DNA from: Akkermansiaceae bacterium
GTDB lineage: Bacteria; Verrucomicrobiota; Verrucomicrobiia; Verrucomicrobiales; Akkermansiaceae
Direction of reading: 5' to 3'
Assembly: GCA_022424905.1 (NCBI GenBank)
Contig: JAKMGP010000014.1
Span: 1 to 51,549 of the forward strand
DNA: 51,549 nt
Numbering within the stretch: position 1 is the first letter of the stretch; each line of letters opens with the position of its first letter. Position numbers and translations under genes: made by a program. The notes below the pieces were generated by a model. That model worked only from the letters and a program-made list of their open reading frames with translations, searched no databases and was not told where the DNA came from. Shown here in pieces: positions 26,955-36,351 of this stretch.

Positions 26955-28490
26955 ATGACTCACAAACCTGTCGTTCTTATTATCCGTGACGGCTGGGGGC
27001 TTAACCCTGGTGGAAAAGAAACTGCTGAACAAGATGGCAACGCTGTCGAATTGGCTGAGACTCCCTTTCACGATGAAATGGAGGATCTTTACCCGAAGGG
27101 TTGCGTTTCTGCTTCTGGTATGGACGTAGGACTGCCGGATGGTCAGATGGGAAATTCTGAGGTGGGGCACCTTAATCTTGGAGCGGGACGCGTTGTTTAT
27201 CAGGATCTTACGAGGATAAATAAGGCAATTTCCGAAGATACATTAAAGGACAATGCGATTCTCAAGCAAGCTTTTGAGAAGGCCAAGGGGCGACGGCTTC
27301 ATTTCATTGGTCTCGTTTCCGATGGTGGAGTCCATAGTCATCAGGATCAGCTTATTGCCTTGGCTAAAGCTGCTCATGAGTCTGGCTGTGGAGAGATTAT
27401 GGTCCATGCGATTACTGACGGGCGTGATACTTCCCCGACGGGTGGAAAAGGATATCTTAACTACGTTGAGGATGAGCTAGCTAAGTTTGATGCGCGAATT
27501 GGCACGGTAATTGGTCGTTATTACGCGATGGATCGTGATAAGCGTTGGGAGCGTACAAAGCTGGCATGGGACGCCATCGTTCACGGACAGGGGGCTGAGA
27601 CTGAACTGCTCGCAAGTGAAGCGATCGCCGGGCAATACGCCAAGGACAAGACTGATGAGTTTATTTCTCCCATGATCTTCTTCGATCACGAAACCCAACG
27701 GGTTAATGATGGTGATGTCGTAATCTTTTTTAACTTCCGTGCGGACCGCGCCCGTCAACTCTCAGAAGTGTTTCTCCGTGGTGACGAATTCGATAGTTTC
27801 GAAACAGGTGTAATTCCCAAGGTTGATTATTTCACGCTTACGGAATATGACGAAACTTACGATTGTCCTGCTATCTTTCCTCCAGAAAAAATAAAAATGA
27901 CGCTTGGTGAAGCGGTTGCAATGGCAGGCCAGAAGCAGCTTCGAATTGCCGAAACTGAGAAATACCCGCACGTCTCTTACTTTTTCAATGGAGGAGAAGA
28001 GACCCCTTATCCAAACGAAGATCGTAAGGTGATCCCTTCTCCGAAGGATGTCGCGACCTATGATCTGAAGCCTGAAATGAGCTCGGAAGAGGTTGAGGAA
28101 TTTGTCCTTGGACACCTGAAAGATTACGACCTTGTGATCATCAACTTTGCCAACCCAGACATGGTTGGTCACACTGGGGTGGTTGAGGCTGCGAAGATCG
28201 CGGTGACGCGAATTGATGCGGCCGTTCGGGCGATCACCGAAGAGACGTTAAAGTTGGGAGGCAAACTTCTCATCACGGCCGATCATGGGAATTGCGAGTT
28301 CATGCGGAATTCTGATGGTTCCCCTCACACTGCCCACACCACGAATTTGGTGCACCTTTGGTATGTTGCTAATGATTCTAAAGGTCAGAAGGTTAACGAT
28401 GGTATTCTTGCCGATGTTGCTCCGACCTTGCTGGATATGATGGGCCTTGAACAGCCGCAAGAAATGACTGGTTCGAGTTTGATCAAGTAG
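26955..28490 (+). CDS. gpmI: 2,3-bisphosphoglycerate-independent phosphoglycerate mutase
   Basis: Interconverts 3- and 2-phosphoglycerate in glycolysis and gluconeogenesis, using two manganese ions. A 511-residue alkaline-phosphatase superfamily enzyme of normal length. The N-terminal metal site is in VLIIRDGWGLN; the phosphoserine nucleophile is Ser68 in GQMGNSEVGHLNLGAGR. Transferase-domain motifs are GLVSDGGVHSH, AITDGRDTSP and VIGRYYAMDRDKRWER. C-terminal metal ligands lie in NFANPDMVGHTG, TADHGNCE and SPHTAHTTNLV. Starts at ATG 26955. Its last 8 bases overlap the convergent glycosyltransferase gene. Confidence 0.97.
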   Translation: MTHKPVVLIIRDGWGLNPGGKETAEQDGNAVELAETPFHDEMEDLYPKGCVSASGMDVGLPDGQMGNSEVGHLNLGAGRVVYQDLTRINKAISEDTLKDNAILKQAFEKAKGRRLHFIGLVSDGGVHSHQDQLIALAKAAHESGCGEIMVHAITDGRDTSPTGGKGYLNYVEDELAKFDARIGTVIGRYYAMDRDKRWERTKLAWDAIVHGQGAETELLASEAIAGQYAKDKTDEFISPMIFFDHETQRVNDGDVVIFFNFRADRARQLSEVFLRGDEFDSFETGVIPKVDYFTLTEYDETYDCPAIFPPEKIKMTLGEAVAMAGQKQLRIAETEKYPHVSYFFNGGEETPYPNEDRKVIPSPKDVATYDLKPEMSSEEVEEFVLGHLKDYDLVIINFANPDMVGHTGVVEAAKIAVTRIDAAVRAITEETLKLGGKLLITADHGNCEFMRNSDGSPHTAHTTNLVHLWYVANDSKGQKVNDGILADVAPTLLDMMGLEQPQEMTGSSLIK

Positions 28491-29616
28491 GGCGATTCAA
28501 AAGAGCTCCGTATAGGGCTACGACATCAGAGGCAACATCTTCCCAGTCACGAATGGGCAGCGGTTTCCCTAAAATACCCACCTCTAGTTGCTTTAGAATT
28601 CCACGTGCCATTTGTTCGGTGTCGAAGGCATCTATGGTCTCGGCTTTGGTAAGGATTTCAGCAGCCCCTGATTGTTTTGAGATCACGGTAGGAACCCCAA
28701 ATTGAGCAGCTTCAAGAGCTGAGAGACCAAATGGTTCTGACACAGAAGGCATGCAGTAGACATCGGCCATCGAGAGTAGATTGTGAATTTTCTCACGGCC
28801 AAGGAAGCCGGTAAAGTGACATCGATCTGCAATCCCGAGTCGGATGCTTTTGGCCATCAAAGCTTGCAGTTGGTCTCCCGTTCCAGCCAAAACGAAACGA
28901 ACATTTGAATTTTGGGAGAGAACTTTGAGGGCGATTTCTAGGAAGTGACTTGGACCTTTTTGTCGTGTCATTCTGCCGAGGAAAACTACTAGGTGATCGA
29001 GGAACGGTTTGGGCCGGCGGTAGGCTGCGATAGGCGAAATGCCATTGTGGACAACGGAAATTTTTTCCGGATCGGCGTTGTAATAATCTATGCAGATTTT
29101 CTTGGTATAATGACTCACGGCAATGACGCGATCAGCTTTTTGAAGTGCTTGTTTCTCGAGATTGTAAATCCGACCTTGCTCGTCAGGCCCGGCTCGGTCG
29201 TAACTGAGAGAATGAACGTGGAAAATGAGGGGCTTTCCTGATTGTTTTCGAATTTTGAGAGCAGCGATTGCTGTCAGCCAATCGTGGGCATGAATGACAT
29301 CAAAATGAGTTTCTCTTGAGGCCTTGATGGCCTCGCGGGAATACATCTTAACTCTTTCATCTAAGTCCCCATCATAGAGCCCTTCACTCGGATTGGCATC
29401 GAGATATGGTTCGAAATCAGCTGAATGAGTCAGATGGTTGATTGGAATGATTTGGACTTTCTTGTTTTTTGTGGAATTTCTAATTTTTGGCAAAAATAAA
29501 CTTAGCTTAGATCGGGTGGCGAGGGCATTTGCCAACCCCTCGCAAGCAACGCCTAGGCCGCCATTGATGAATGGTGGGAATTCCCAGCCAAGCATAAGTA
29601 TGCGAATTCTAGCCAT
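28483..29616 (-). CDS. GT4-family glycosyltransferase (glycogen/starch-synthase-like)
   Basis: A 377-residue retaining glycosyltransferase of the GT-B fold. The N-terminal domain has LGWEFPPFINGGLGVACEGL, where the glycine loop resembles the KxGGL site of glycogen synthases, and DVIHAHDWLTAIAA. The C-terminal domain has VVFLGRMTRQKGPSHFLEIA, RFVLAGTGDQLQAL and the donor-binding E-x7-E motif in SEPFGLSALEAAQFGVPTV. The acceptor is not known; alpha-glucan or a surface glycan are both possible. It diverges from the GH31 alpha-glucosidase across 82 bases, which favours a role in storage alpha-glucan metabolism. It starts at ATG 29616. Confidence 0.88.
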   Translation of the reverse strand: MARIRILMLGWEFPPFINGGLGVACEGLANALATRSKLSLFLPKIRNSTKNKKVQIIPINHLTHSADFEPYLDANPSEGLYDGDLDERVKMYSREAIKASRETHFDVIHAHDWLTAIAALKIRKQSGKPLIFHVHSLSYDRAGPDEQGRIYNLEKQALQKADRVIAVSHYTKKICIDYYNADPEKISVVHNGISPIAAYRRPKPFLDHLVVFLGRMTRQKGPSHFLEIALKVLSQNSNVRFVLAGTGDQLQALMAKSIRLGIADRCHFTGFLGREKIHNLLSMADVYCMPSVSEPFGLSALEAAQFGVPTVISKQSGAAEILTKAETIDAFDTEQMARGILKQLEVGILGKPLPIRDWEDVASDVVALYGALLNRPT

Positions 29617-29698
29617 GATTATTTAAAGGGGGATTTTTTTGCGTCTGATTGGGATCTGCGGTGGCGGGAGGCATGGTGTGTGCTTACTCTCCCGTTAG

Positions 29699-32089
29699 AT
29701 GCAAACAGCTAAGGAAGAAACTTTCGAGAAAGATAACTATATTGAGACCGGTATGCCAGCTGAAGCCGGTGAAGTCTTTCCTGGGAAGGTGGTGGAGCAC
29801 CGAAATGAAGGCGCCTGTCAGATATTCGTATGTGATAATTTTTGCGCTCTTTCGGTGATATGCCTTGAGGTTGGTGTCATTCGGTTTCGCTTCTCTGCAA
29901 CTGGCGCTTTTGCGGAGGATTTTTCATATGCGGTGCTACCAAAAACCTTAGAAAAAGCATTCCCGCCTGAGGTGTCAGAAATAAAGAACCACTACGTTCT
30001 TAAGACCGGGGAATTGGTCGTGCTGATTTCACGTGATGGGTTAAAAATTCGGATCGAGGATGATGAGGGCAATTTACTCTCGGAGGATGAGAAAGGGTTT
30101 CATTGGCGTCAAAATGATGCTTATGGCGGAGAAGTTGTGATGATGAGTCGGGTGATTCAATCTCGAGAGCATTTTTATGGCTTAGGAGATATCCCTGGTC
30201 ACAAGAATTTGCGAGGGCAACGTCGTCAGCTTTGGGGGAGTGATGTTTATGGTTATAATGCCGAAACTAATCCGCTATATAAAAACATCCCATTCTTTGT
30301 CGGAGTGCATCACGAAAAGGCATACGGAATCTTCTTTGATAATACCTTTCGCTCCTTTTACGACTTTGGTGGTGAGCGTGAGGCAGTGAGTAGTTTTTGG
30401 GCTCAAGGTGGAGAGATGAATTTCTACTTTATGCACGGTCCTTCGGTTCCCGAAGTTGTTCGTAAATATAGTCATTTAACGGGGAAGCCAGAGTTGCCGC
30501 CACTTTGGGCGCTCGGTTTCCATCAGTGTAAATGGTCATACAAAAGTGAAAGCGAGGTGATGGCTATTGCTGATGGTTTTAAGAAAAGAAAAATCCCATG
30601 TGATGCCATTTATGTTGATATTGATTATATGGATGGCTTCCGTTGCTTTACTTGGAATCGTAGCAACGAGAGCTATCCAAATCCTAGGCGAATGACAAAG
30701 CGTCTTGAAAAGGAAGGCATAAAAATGGTCGGGATCATTGATCCTGGAATTAAGATTGATCCCAAGTATACGATCTATCAGAGCGGTAAAGAAGGGGATA
30801 TGTTCTGCAAGCGGATGGATGGCCCTTTATTGACCGGTAATGTCTGGCCGGGACCATGTCATTTCCCCGATTTCACAAGCCCTAAAACTCGCGATTGGTG
30901 GGCTGATCTTTTTCCACCTTTCATGCAGGAGAGTGGTTTGGCCGGAATTTGGACTGATATGAATGAGCCAGCGGTCTTTAACGAGGAAAAGACTTTTCCG
31001 CGTGATGTTCGTCATGATTTTGACGGACATCCATGTTCTCATCGTAAAGCGCATAATGTTTATGGAATGCAGATGTCTCGTGCGACGCGAGAAGGTATTC
31101 GGAGGGCTTTTCCCGAAAATCGACCCTTCGTAATCACGCGCTCGGCCTTTGCAGGGACGCAGCGCTATAGCTCAGCCTGGACCGGAGATATCGAATCAAC
31201 TTGGGAGCACCTTAAGATTGGTAATATTCAATGCCAACGTTTGGCGCTCTCGGGCTATTCTTTTGTCGGCACTGATATTGGCGGTTTTTCTGGGATTGCG
31301 GAGGGTGAGCTCTTTATTCGCTGGTTGCAAATGGGCGTTTTTCATCCTTTCTGCCGGGTGCACAGCTCGGGTGACGAGAACGATCAGGAGCCGTGGTCGT
31401 TTGGAGAACCTTACACAAGTATTGCTAAGAAGTTTATCGAACTTCGTTATCGAATTTTGCCTTACCTTTATACCGTTTTTGAAGAACACACCCACACTGG
31501 TGATCCGATCCTACGCTCGCTGATCTATTTAGATGCAGATGATCTAGAGTGTCATAACCGTGTTGAGGAGTTTGGGGTTGGACCAAGTTTGTTGACTTGT
31601 CCGATTTCTAAGTCGGGCGTTGAAGGACGCTGGTTTTACCCTCCGAAGGGGCTATGGTATGATTTCTGGACGAATGAGAAGGTTCTTGGCGCTGAAGAAC
31701 GATGGGTTGATGTTCCGCTTGATTCGACGCCGCTTTTTGTAAAGGCCGGGACGATTTTGCCCTTGTCACCGGTGCGCTTGAGCTCATCAATTGAGCTTCC
31801 TCATATGGAGCTCCATGTCTACCTAGAGGATGGGGAGGGTGAGGGGAGCCTTTATGAGGATGCTGGGGATGGTTATGGCGCTTCCATAAAGAAGACCTTT
31901 AAGCTTAAGGAGCAGAAACTGATTCAAACTCGCAGTGGTGAATTTCAGGCGAAATACTCCGTCTATCGCGTCATGATTCACGGTGCGACTTGGCAGAAAG
32001 TTTCTATTGATGGAGGCAAGGAAACTTCCTTCGAGTGTGGGAGTGTTTTGGAAATACCGGAGAGTTTCGAGATCGTGCAATTCCGATAA
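29699..32089 (+). CDS. Glycoside hydrolase family 31 alpha-glucosidase
   Basis: A 796-residue enzyme that removes glucose from the non-reducing ends of alpha-glucans or related substrates. The N-terminal beta domain (about 30-260) contains HFYGLGDIPGHKNLRG and the Gal-mutarotase-like region. The (beta/alpha)8 barrel runs from about 265, with AIYVDIDYMDGFRCFTWN. The nucleophile is Asp420 in GIWTDMNEP, and the acid/base is Asp497 in SAWTGDIEST. SGYSFVGTDIGGFSG and RVHSSGDEN follow. C-terminal beta domains contain VYLEDGEGEGSLYEDAGDGY. There is no signal peptide, so it is cytoplasmic. It starts at ATG 29699 without a clear ribosome site. It diverges from a GT4 enzyme, suggesting a shared alpha-glucan role. 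Confidence 0.95.
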   Translation: MQTAKEETFEKDNYIETGMPAEAGEVFPGKVVEHRNEGACQIFVCDNFCALSVICLEVGVIRFRFSATGAFAEDFSYAVLPKTLEKAFPPEVSEIKNHYVLKTGELVVLISRDGLKIRIEDDEGNLLSEDEKGFHWRQNDAYGGEVVMMSRVIQSREHFYGLGDIPGHKNLRGQRRQLWGSDVYGYNAETNPLYKNIPFFVGVHHEKAYGIFFDNTFRSFYDFGGEREAVSSFWAQGGEMNFYFMHGPSVPEVVRKYSHLTGKPELPPLWALGFHQCKWSYKSESEVMAIADGFKKRKIPCDAIYVDIDYMDGFRCFTWNRSNESYPNPRRMTKRLEKEGIKMVGIIDPGIKIDPKYTIYQSGKEGDMFCKRMDGPLLTGNVWPGPCHFPDFTSPKTRDWWADLFPPFMQESGLAGIWTDMNEPAVFNEEKTFPRDVRHDFDGHPCSHRKAHNVYGMQMSRATREGIRRAFPENRPFVITRSAFAGTQRYSSAWTGDIESTWEHLKIGNIQCQRLALSGYSFVGTDIGGFSGIAEGELFIRWLQMGVFHPFCRVHSSGDENDQEPWSFGEPYTSIAKKFIELRYRILPYLYTVFEEHTHTGDPILRSLIYLDADDLECHNRVEEFGVGPSLLTCPISKSGVEGRWFYPPKGLWYDFWTNEKVLGAEERWVDVPLDSTPLFVKAGTILPLSPVRLSSSIELPHMELHVYLEDGEGEGSLYEDAGDGYGASIKKTFKLKEQKLIQTRSGEFQAKYSVYRVMIHGATWQKVSIDGGKETSFECGSVLEIPESFEIVQFR

Positions 32090-32091
32090 GG

Positions 32092-32916
32092 CTACCCTAG
32101 CTTATGGTCGATCCAGTAATTGAGGTGCATCAGGAAATCCTCACGTGTCGAACCACAAAAGGGCTCGTGTAGAGCTTCTTTGATTTTCTTAAATGAGATT
32201 TGAGTCGAAGAGAGAGCCTTCAAGTGATCCTCCAAGATTTTAACGGGGCAAATGGAATCAGAATCTCCTTGGGTAAATAGGATAGGTTTTTCGAAGGCCA
32301 TGTTGGTGAATTGTTCGCGGACTTCTTTGGCTGCGTCACGAAGATCCCGACCCCAGCCGATTGAAATACGACTATGGAAAAGAGCTAGGTCTTTCTCGGT
32401 TTCGCCTCTGCCAATCTTATGGCTGCAGTCTGAACTGCTGACTCCAGTACTGATCGTTGCCGAAGGGAAAAGCTTCGCGGCTAAAGGGAGGGCGATTTTC
32501 ATCCATGGTTTGGCTTGAAGCATCGGATTGAGAAGAGGCGAGCTGATCCAGGCTGCTTTGAATAGGTTGTTGTTTCGAAAGAGGAAACGCAGAGCCATGA
32601 GGCCACCCATAGAGTGTCCTGCAATTATAATTTCACCCTCCAGTGATGAGAGAGAATCATGAAGGAGCTCGTCTGCGAAGCTGAGTCCCGGGACAATTCC
32701 ACGTTTTCCCTGTGAGCGACCGTGGCCTGGCATGTCGGTAAGGATACAGCGATAACCGGCATCTACGAAGCTTCTGAGTATAGGTGGGTAGCGGTCGATA
32801 AAATCGCCTTGTCCGTGGAAGAAAATAAGTCCTCCTCGAATCATGGCTTCGGGATTTAGGGTGAGGCGGTGTAAGGTCTGATTCTGAATATGGACTTGTG
32901 ATGCCTCTATCCTCAT
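32092..32916 (-). CDS. Alpha/beta hydrolase (monoacylglycerol-lipase-like)
   Basis: A 274-residue soluble hydrolase. The oxyanion region is GLIFFHGQGDF, the cap region includes DMPGHGRSQGKRG, and the nucleophile is Ser102 in AGHSMGGLMALRF. The acid is probably Asp in TQGDSDSICPV and the base the His in KEALHEPFCG. This pattern resembles lysophospholipases and monoacylglycerol lipases; the natural substrate is not readable. Its start overlaps the end of the SirB1-like gene by 4 bases, so they are translationally coupled. It is convergent with the GH31 gene, with only two bases between the stops. Confidence 0.88.
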   Translation of the reverse strand: MRIEASQVHIQNQTLHRLTLNPEAMIRGGLIFFHGQGDFIDRYPPILRSFVDAGYRCILTDMPGHGRSQGKRGIVPGLSFADELLHDSLSSLEGEIIIAGHSMGGLMALRFLFRNNNLFKAAWISSPLLNPMLQAKPWMKIALPLAAKLFPSATISTGVSSSDCSHKIGRGETEKDLALFHSRISIGWGRDLRDAAKEVREQFTNMAFEKPILFTQGDSDSICPVKILEDHLKALSSTQISFKKIKEALHEPFCGSTREDFLMHLNYWIDHKLG

Positions 32917-33746
32917 ACACGGAAGGTTTTCATAAGATTTTGCACTAGAGTGGCGTCGTCAAAGCGGCCTGCTTTGTTGAAGGCGAGATTCATATTTGCG
33001 AGTATTCGCAGAAGCATGGCAGCTAGAGAACAAGGCTGTTGCACTGCTTTTTTTGCCTCTGCGGAGAGTTCGGGGTGCTCTTTGAGAAGCTGTTTTACCA
33101 TAATTGGACGCCCCTTGTGAAAAGCATCGATCAAAGTGGGGCCGTCTGGAGAGTCAATGAGGCAGAGAAAGTGCCCGGGATAATTTACTCCATAAACGGT
33201 GAGCCCAAGTCGTTGAGCAACGAGGATATAAATCAGGGAGAGGCCAAGTGGATTACTTTTTCCCTCGTCAAGTGACCAGGTTAAATCTGAATTGCGTGGA
33301 TCAAAGGGAACTGAATGATTGCCGGAAAAACGCTCCGACTTAAAGAGCCAATCAGCAAGTTCACGGGCGGTTCCAACCTCAGGGTGAGCGTCCTGAGCTA
33401 TGATGTCGAGTTCGTCGGAAAGACTGGGCCGTAGTGTAATGCCATCGTGGAGAAAGTCCGAGATCAGGCGAAGAAGTGCTTCAAATGATTCGTAGTCACC
33501 ATCGGGGTAGCTGAGATTGCTGGCGGGCACGACCCATTGTTCTTCAAGAAGCTTTTGTCGGCCGGCGTGAAGGGATTCGGAGAGGATCTTGCTCTCGTCA
33601 GGCTTGAGATTGATTCCAAGGGCCGCAAGGTCGTGACTGGCGTCTCCTTCAAATTCCAAGAGGGCCCGCTGAACTCCTTGTTGGACGTCTTTGTTTTGAT
33701 CGTCCAACAATTTGAGTAGAGATCCAAATCGCGCTGTTCGCTCCAT
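32913..33746 (-). CDS. SirB1/transglutaminase-like (Transglut_core2) protein
   Basis: A 277-residue cytoplasmic protein. Residues 1-65 are helical and HEAT-like (SLLKLLDDQNKDVQQGVQRALLEFEG). The SirB1 family domain follows (about 75-277), with NPLGLSLIYILVAQRLGLTV and VYGVNYPGHFLCLID, which are its hallmark stretches, then PTLIDAFHKGR. In this family the transglutaminase fold is often non-catalytic. Here the usual catalytic cysteine is not evident in the NPLGLSLIY helix, so an enzyme role is doubtful. Function is unknown. It overlaps the downstream hydrolase by 4 bases (ATGA). Confidence 0.82.
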   Translation of the reverse strand: MERTARFGSLLKLLDDQNKDVQQGVQRALLEFEGDASHDLAALGINLKPDESKILSESLHAGRQKLLEEQWVVPASNLSYPDGDYESFEALLRLISDFLHDGITLRPSLSDELDIIAQDAHPEVGTARELADWLFKSERFSGNHSVPFDPRNSDLTWSLDEGKSNPLGLSLIYILVAQRLGLTVYGVNYPGHFLCLIDSPDGPTLIDAFHKGRPIMVKQLLKEHPELSAEAKKAVQQPCSLAAMLLRILANMNLAFNKAGRFDDATLVQNLMKTFRV

Positions 33747-33815
33747 ACTGGGAAGATGGAGTGCTAGGAAAAATTCGCCAGTAGATTTCTAAATCAAATC
33801 AGCTGGCCGCTGGTT

Positions 33816-35243
33816 CTATTTTTGACTTTTTAAAAGAAAGCGAAGAAGTGGTTCGACAGGTGACAGGCCATGAGGATGGTGGCCGAGACCGGGTTTATGC
33901 CATATTTTTACGGGAGAGTTCATCTTGCTGAGGTTCGCAGCGAGTGGTTTTGCATTTTCAGCTGGTGGAACCACGGTGTCGGCCGTCCCGATCACCAGGG
34001 CAACGGGTATGCCTTGTAGTTTTTTGGCGAAATCTGGATGAGTGATTTGCGAATGGCTTTTGGCTTCGGCTGCAGTGATTCCATAAGCTCTAAGGCAGCG
34101 AGCGTAGTCAATCTTGGATAATTTCCCATTGATGCCACCAGGCCAGGATTGAAAATTGCAAACCGGGTTATCTCCATAAATGGCGGTAACTTTATCGGGG
34201 TGTTTCGCGGCGAAGTTAAAGATAAAGAGACCACCGCGTGACATTCCTTCGAGAATGGGCTTAGGGCCTAGCTGAAATTGAGTAGTGAGGACTTCGTAGA
34301 GTTCTTCGCCGCGAGCCATGGCGATTTTGTTACCATAGAGATTTCCAACATCGACAAAGGCAAGATGGTAGCCGCGGTCAAGAAGGGCGAGATCTAAAGC
34401 AGGTTGATGACCCCAAAAGCGGGCCCGCCAAATCCATGGTTGCCCTTTGGCGGCGGTGTGGGGAACGACCAATCGTGCGTTTGCTCCTGATTTAGGGAGT
34501 TTTAAATCATGAAGCTCAAAGCCATTCCAACTGGAAGTTTTTCGAGAGCTTTCAGAAAAGTTGGCGCGTCTTCCAGTCTCTCTGGAAAGAAGATCTAAAT
34601 AGTGCTTTGCGAGTTGCTCGTGCCCTTCATTATTGGGATGGACGCCATCGGTGGTATGACCAGAGGAAAGGGCCCGGGTAAGATCGTGGAAGTAGACCTT
34701 CTCATCGTTGGTAGCAGCTTTTTTGTAAGCTTGCTGGATTTTGGGGAGCCGCTTTGCACGTGTTTTGAGGTCAATTTCCCGTCCTTTTTTTAATCCTTCT
34801 TGGTTCGGGAACATGGGCGTCGGAGAACAAAGGTGTATGATCATTCTAGGGTTCCCTTCTCGTAGTTTATTAATCAGGGAAATAGCATCGCTAGTTAGAT
34901 CATCTTGATGTTCCCAGTTTTTACGTTTGTCATTTTGGCAGGTGTCGTTGGTTCCAAGTGTGATGACAGCGATATCTGGCTTAAAATTAAGAACTTTGGT
35001 GAAGTGAGTTGTTTTAAGGAAAGGTCGATCGGCTTTCTGAAGGAGGCATAGTCCGCCGGCCGCAAAAGTTTTCACGAGGTAGTCATCTCCTAAAAATTTG
35101 CCAAGTTTCGTAGCATAGCGATTGGCTTGGATGGGCGTGGCACCGGAGCCAAACGTGATTGAGTCACCGAGCATTGCGACTTTGACTTGGGTTGCTTGAA
35201 GTTCCAAAAATGAAAGAAGGAGAAGAAAAAATGATTTCATCAA
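33816..35243 (-). CDS. Secreted two-domain esterase: SGNH hydrolase fused to alpha/beta hydrolase
   Basis: A 475-residue exported protein with a signal peptide (about 1-17). Residues 18-215 are a GDSL/SGNH hydrolase: Ser28 in MLGDSITFGSG, a glycine in FAAGGLC, Asn in TLGTNDTC, and the Asp/His pair in TTDGVHPNN. Residues about 225-475 are an alpha/beta hydrolase: ARFWGHQPALDLALLDRGYH, nucleophile Ser in EGMSRGGLFIF, acid in IGTADTVVPP, and base in PGLGHHPHG. Both catalytic sets look complete, so this is probably a bifunctional carbohydrate O-acyl esterase (for example acetyl or feruloyl), as in PVC bacteria that degrade polysaccharides. Substrate is inferred. No close operon partner. Confidence 0.87.
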   Translation of the reverse strand: MMKSFFLLLLSFLELQATQVKVAMLGDSITFGSGATPIQANRYATKLGKFLGDDYLVKTFAAGGLCLLQKADRPFLKTTHFTKVLNFKPDIAVITLGTNDTCQNDKRKNWEHQDDLTSDAISLINKLREGNPRMIIHLCSPTPMFPNQEGLKKGREIDLKTRAKRLPKIQQAYKKAATNDEKVYFHDLTRALSSGHTTDGVHPNNEGHEQLAKHYLDLLSRETGRRANFSESSRKTSSWNGFELHDLKLPKSGANARLVVPHTAAKGQPWIWRARFWGHQPALDLALLDRGYHLAFVDVGNLYGNKIAMARGEELYEVLTTQFQLGPKPILEGMSRGGLFIFNFAAKHPDKVTAIYGDNPVCNFQSWPGGINGKLSKIDYARCLRAYGITAAEAKSHSQITHPDFAKKLQGIPVALVIGTADTVVPPAENAKPLAANLSKMNSPVKIWHKPGLGHHPHGLSPVEPLLRFLLKSQK

Positions 35244-35446
35244 TCCATGATACTTGGTGAGGTCCGCGTGTTTATCGACGAATGTTGTGAGGGCTTTGAA
35301 GTGATTCTCGCCTGTATCGTCTCGGCGTCCCTCGGCAATAGTCGTGATTTCTTTCCTCGTCTACAGCTTAAGTTTTTGGATCGTAGGAGTGATTGAGGTG
35401 TAAATTTTTCAATGATCTTTCACATGAAGGATTGATTGGGACTCCG

Positions 35447-36235
35447 CTATTCCACGCTTTTTGGGCTCTCCTTTAAGAGAAGCTTGATTACTGGTAAATG
35501 AAGTAAAAACACTAAGATTACGACTAGCATAAGGACGATGAAACCAGCTCCTCCGCTAATGGATTGAAGTCTCCCCCAAAAAACTTCGTAAAAAGTACCG
35601 TCAAATGGATTTGAGCGCAGGAAGGCAACTTTTATTGATGGAGTGCCAAAAAATGGTCTCATGATCCATGAAAGTTGAGCTCCCACAAAAGCATTCCCGC
35701 CCAGCCACGCTATTAATGTTGCTATGGCGGTGCGGGCATCGGGAGTGACTGCGACCAAGAGTTTGGCGAGGTGTAGGTTTGCAATGATTCCTGCTAATGC
35801 GATGAGAACGGTGTGAGTGACAAGGAAGTAGGAATGGGCATTTGCAGCGTTGTCGGCATCCGGTGCGGGAGCATTCAGGGACATGAAAAAGGTAACGGGT
35901 GCCAATCCTCCAAGCACGAGAGCGGCTATAGTGAAACTCATGAGTTGCGCCATGATTGATTGCCGAAAGCCAAGCCCGCTTCCCAAAAGGAGGCCCAGCA
36001 TGCCATTGAGAAACCCATTACAGATCAGTGTGAGCAGAATAAGAGCTGGCATCTTAATTCCAACGAAGAGCCCCATCTTGGGGTCTCTCCAAAATCCCAG
36101 CGTCATACCATAAATTCCAAAGGATAAAATAATGGTAACGAGGCACAATCGCAGGCTCTTCATTCCAGGATCATTGATCCACCTACGGAGATCTTCTGGA
36201 GCTCCTCTAAGAAGAATGCCGAGTTCGTGACGCAT
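35447..36235 (-). CDS. Six-helix membrane protein next to creBC
   Basis: A 262-residue integral membrane protein of no firmly recognised family. Six hydrophobic helices lie at about 27-48, 54-86 (long), 93-120, 136-161, 170-192 and 228-255. Residues 49-62 (WRDPKMGLFVGIKM) and the PxLILLT stretch look like a conserved family feature. It might belong to a Yip1-like group, but this is not certain. It lies 116 bases downstream of creC, on the same strand, in the slot where E. coli has creD. It does not look like CreD, which is longer and has a large extracytoplasmic region. It may be a target or partner of the CreBC system. Confidence 0.65.
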   Translation of the reverse strand: MRHELGILLRGAPEDLRRWINDPGMKSLRLCLVTIILSFGIYGMTLGFWRDPKMGLFVGIKMPALILLTLICNGFLNGMLGLLLGSGLGFRQSIMAQLMSFTIAALVLGGLAPVTFFMSLNAPAPDADNAANAHSYFLVTHTVLIALAGIIANLHLAKLLVAVTPDARTAIATLIAWLGGNAFVGAQLSWIMRPFFGTPSIKVAFLRSNPFDGTFYEVFWGRLQSISGGAGFIVLMLVVILVFLLHLPVIKLLLKESPKSVE

Positions 36236-36351
36236 TAAGAAATGGGAGAGATAAGAGGTAGGAACGAATTGTATCTGCCTCGATTACTTGCAGAATCTAG
36301 ATTGGGAGTGTGGAGTCATGATGTTCGGAGTGTGAAGGTTTCGGGAAGTCC

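Noticed and set aside
29669..29684. A sigma-54-like AGGCAT...GTGCT element before the GH31 gene
   Set aside because: It matches seven of ten core bases and would give a leader of only about a dozen bases; too weak.
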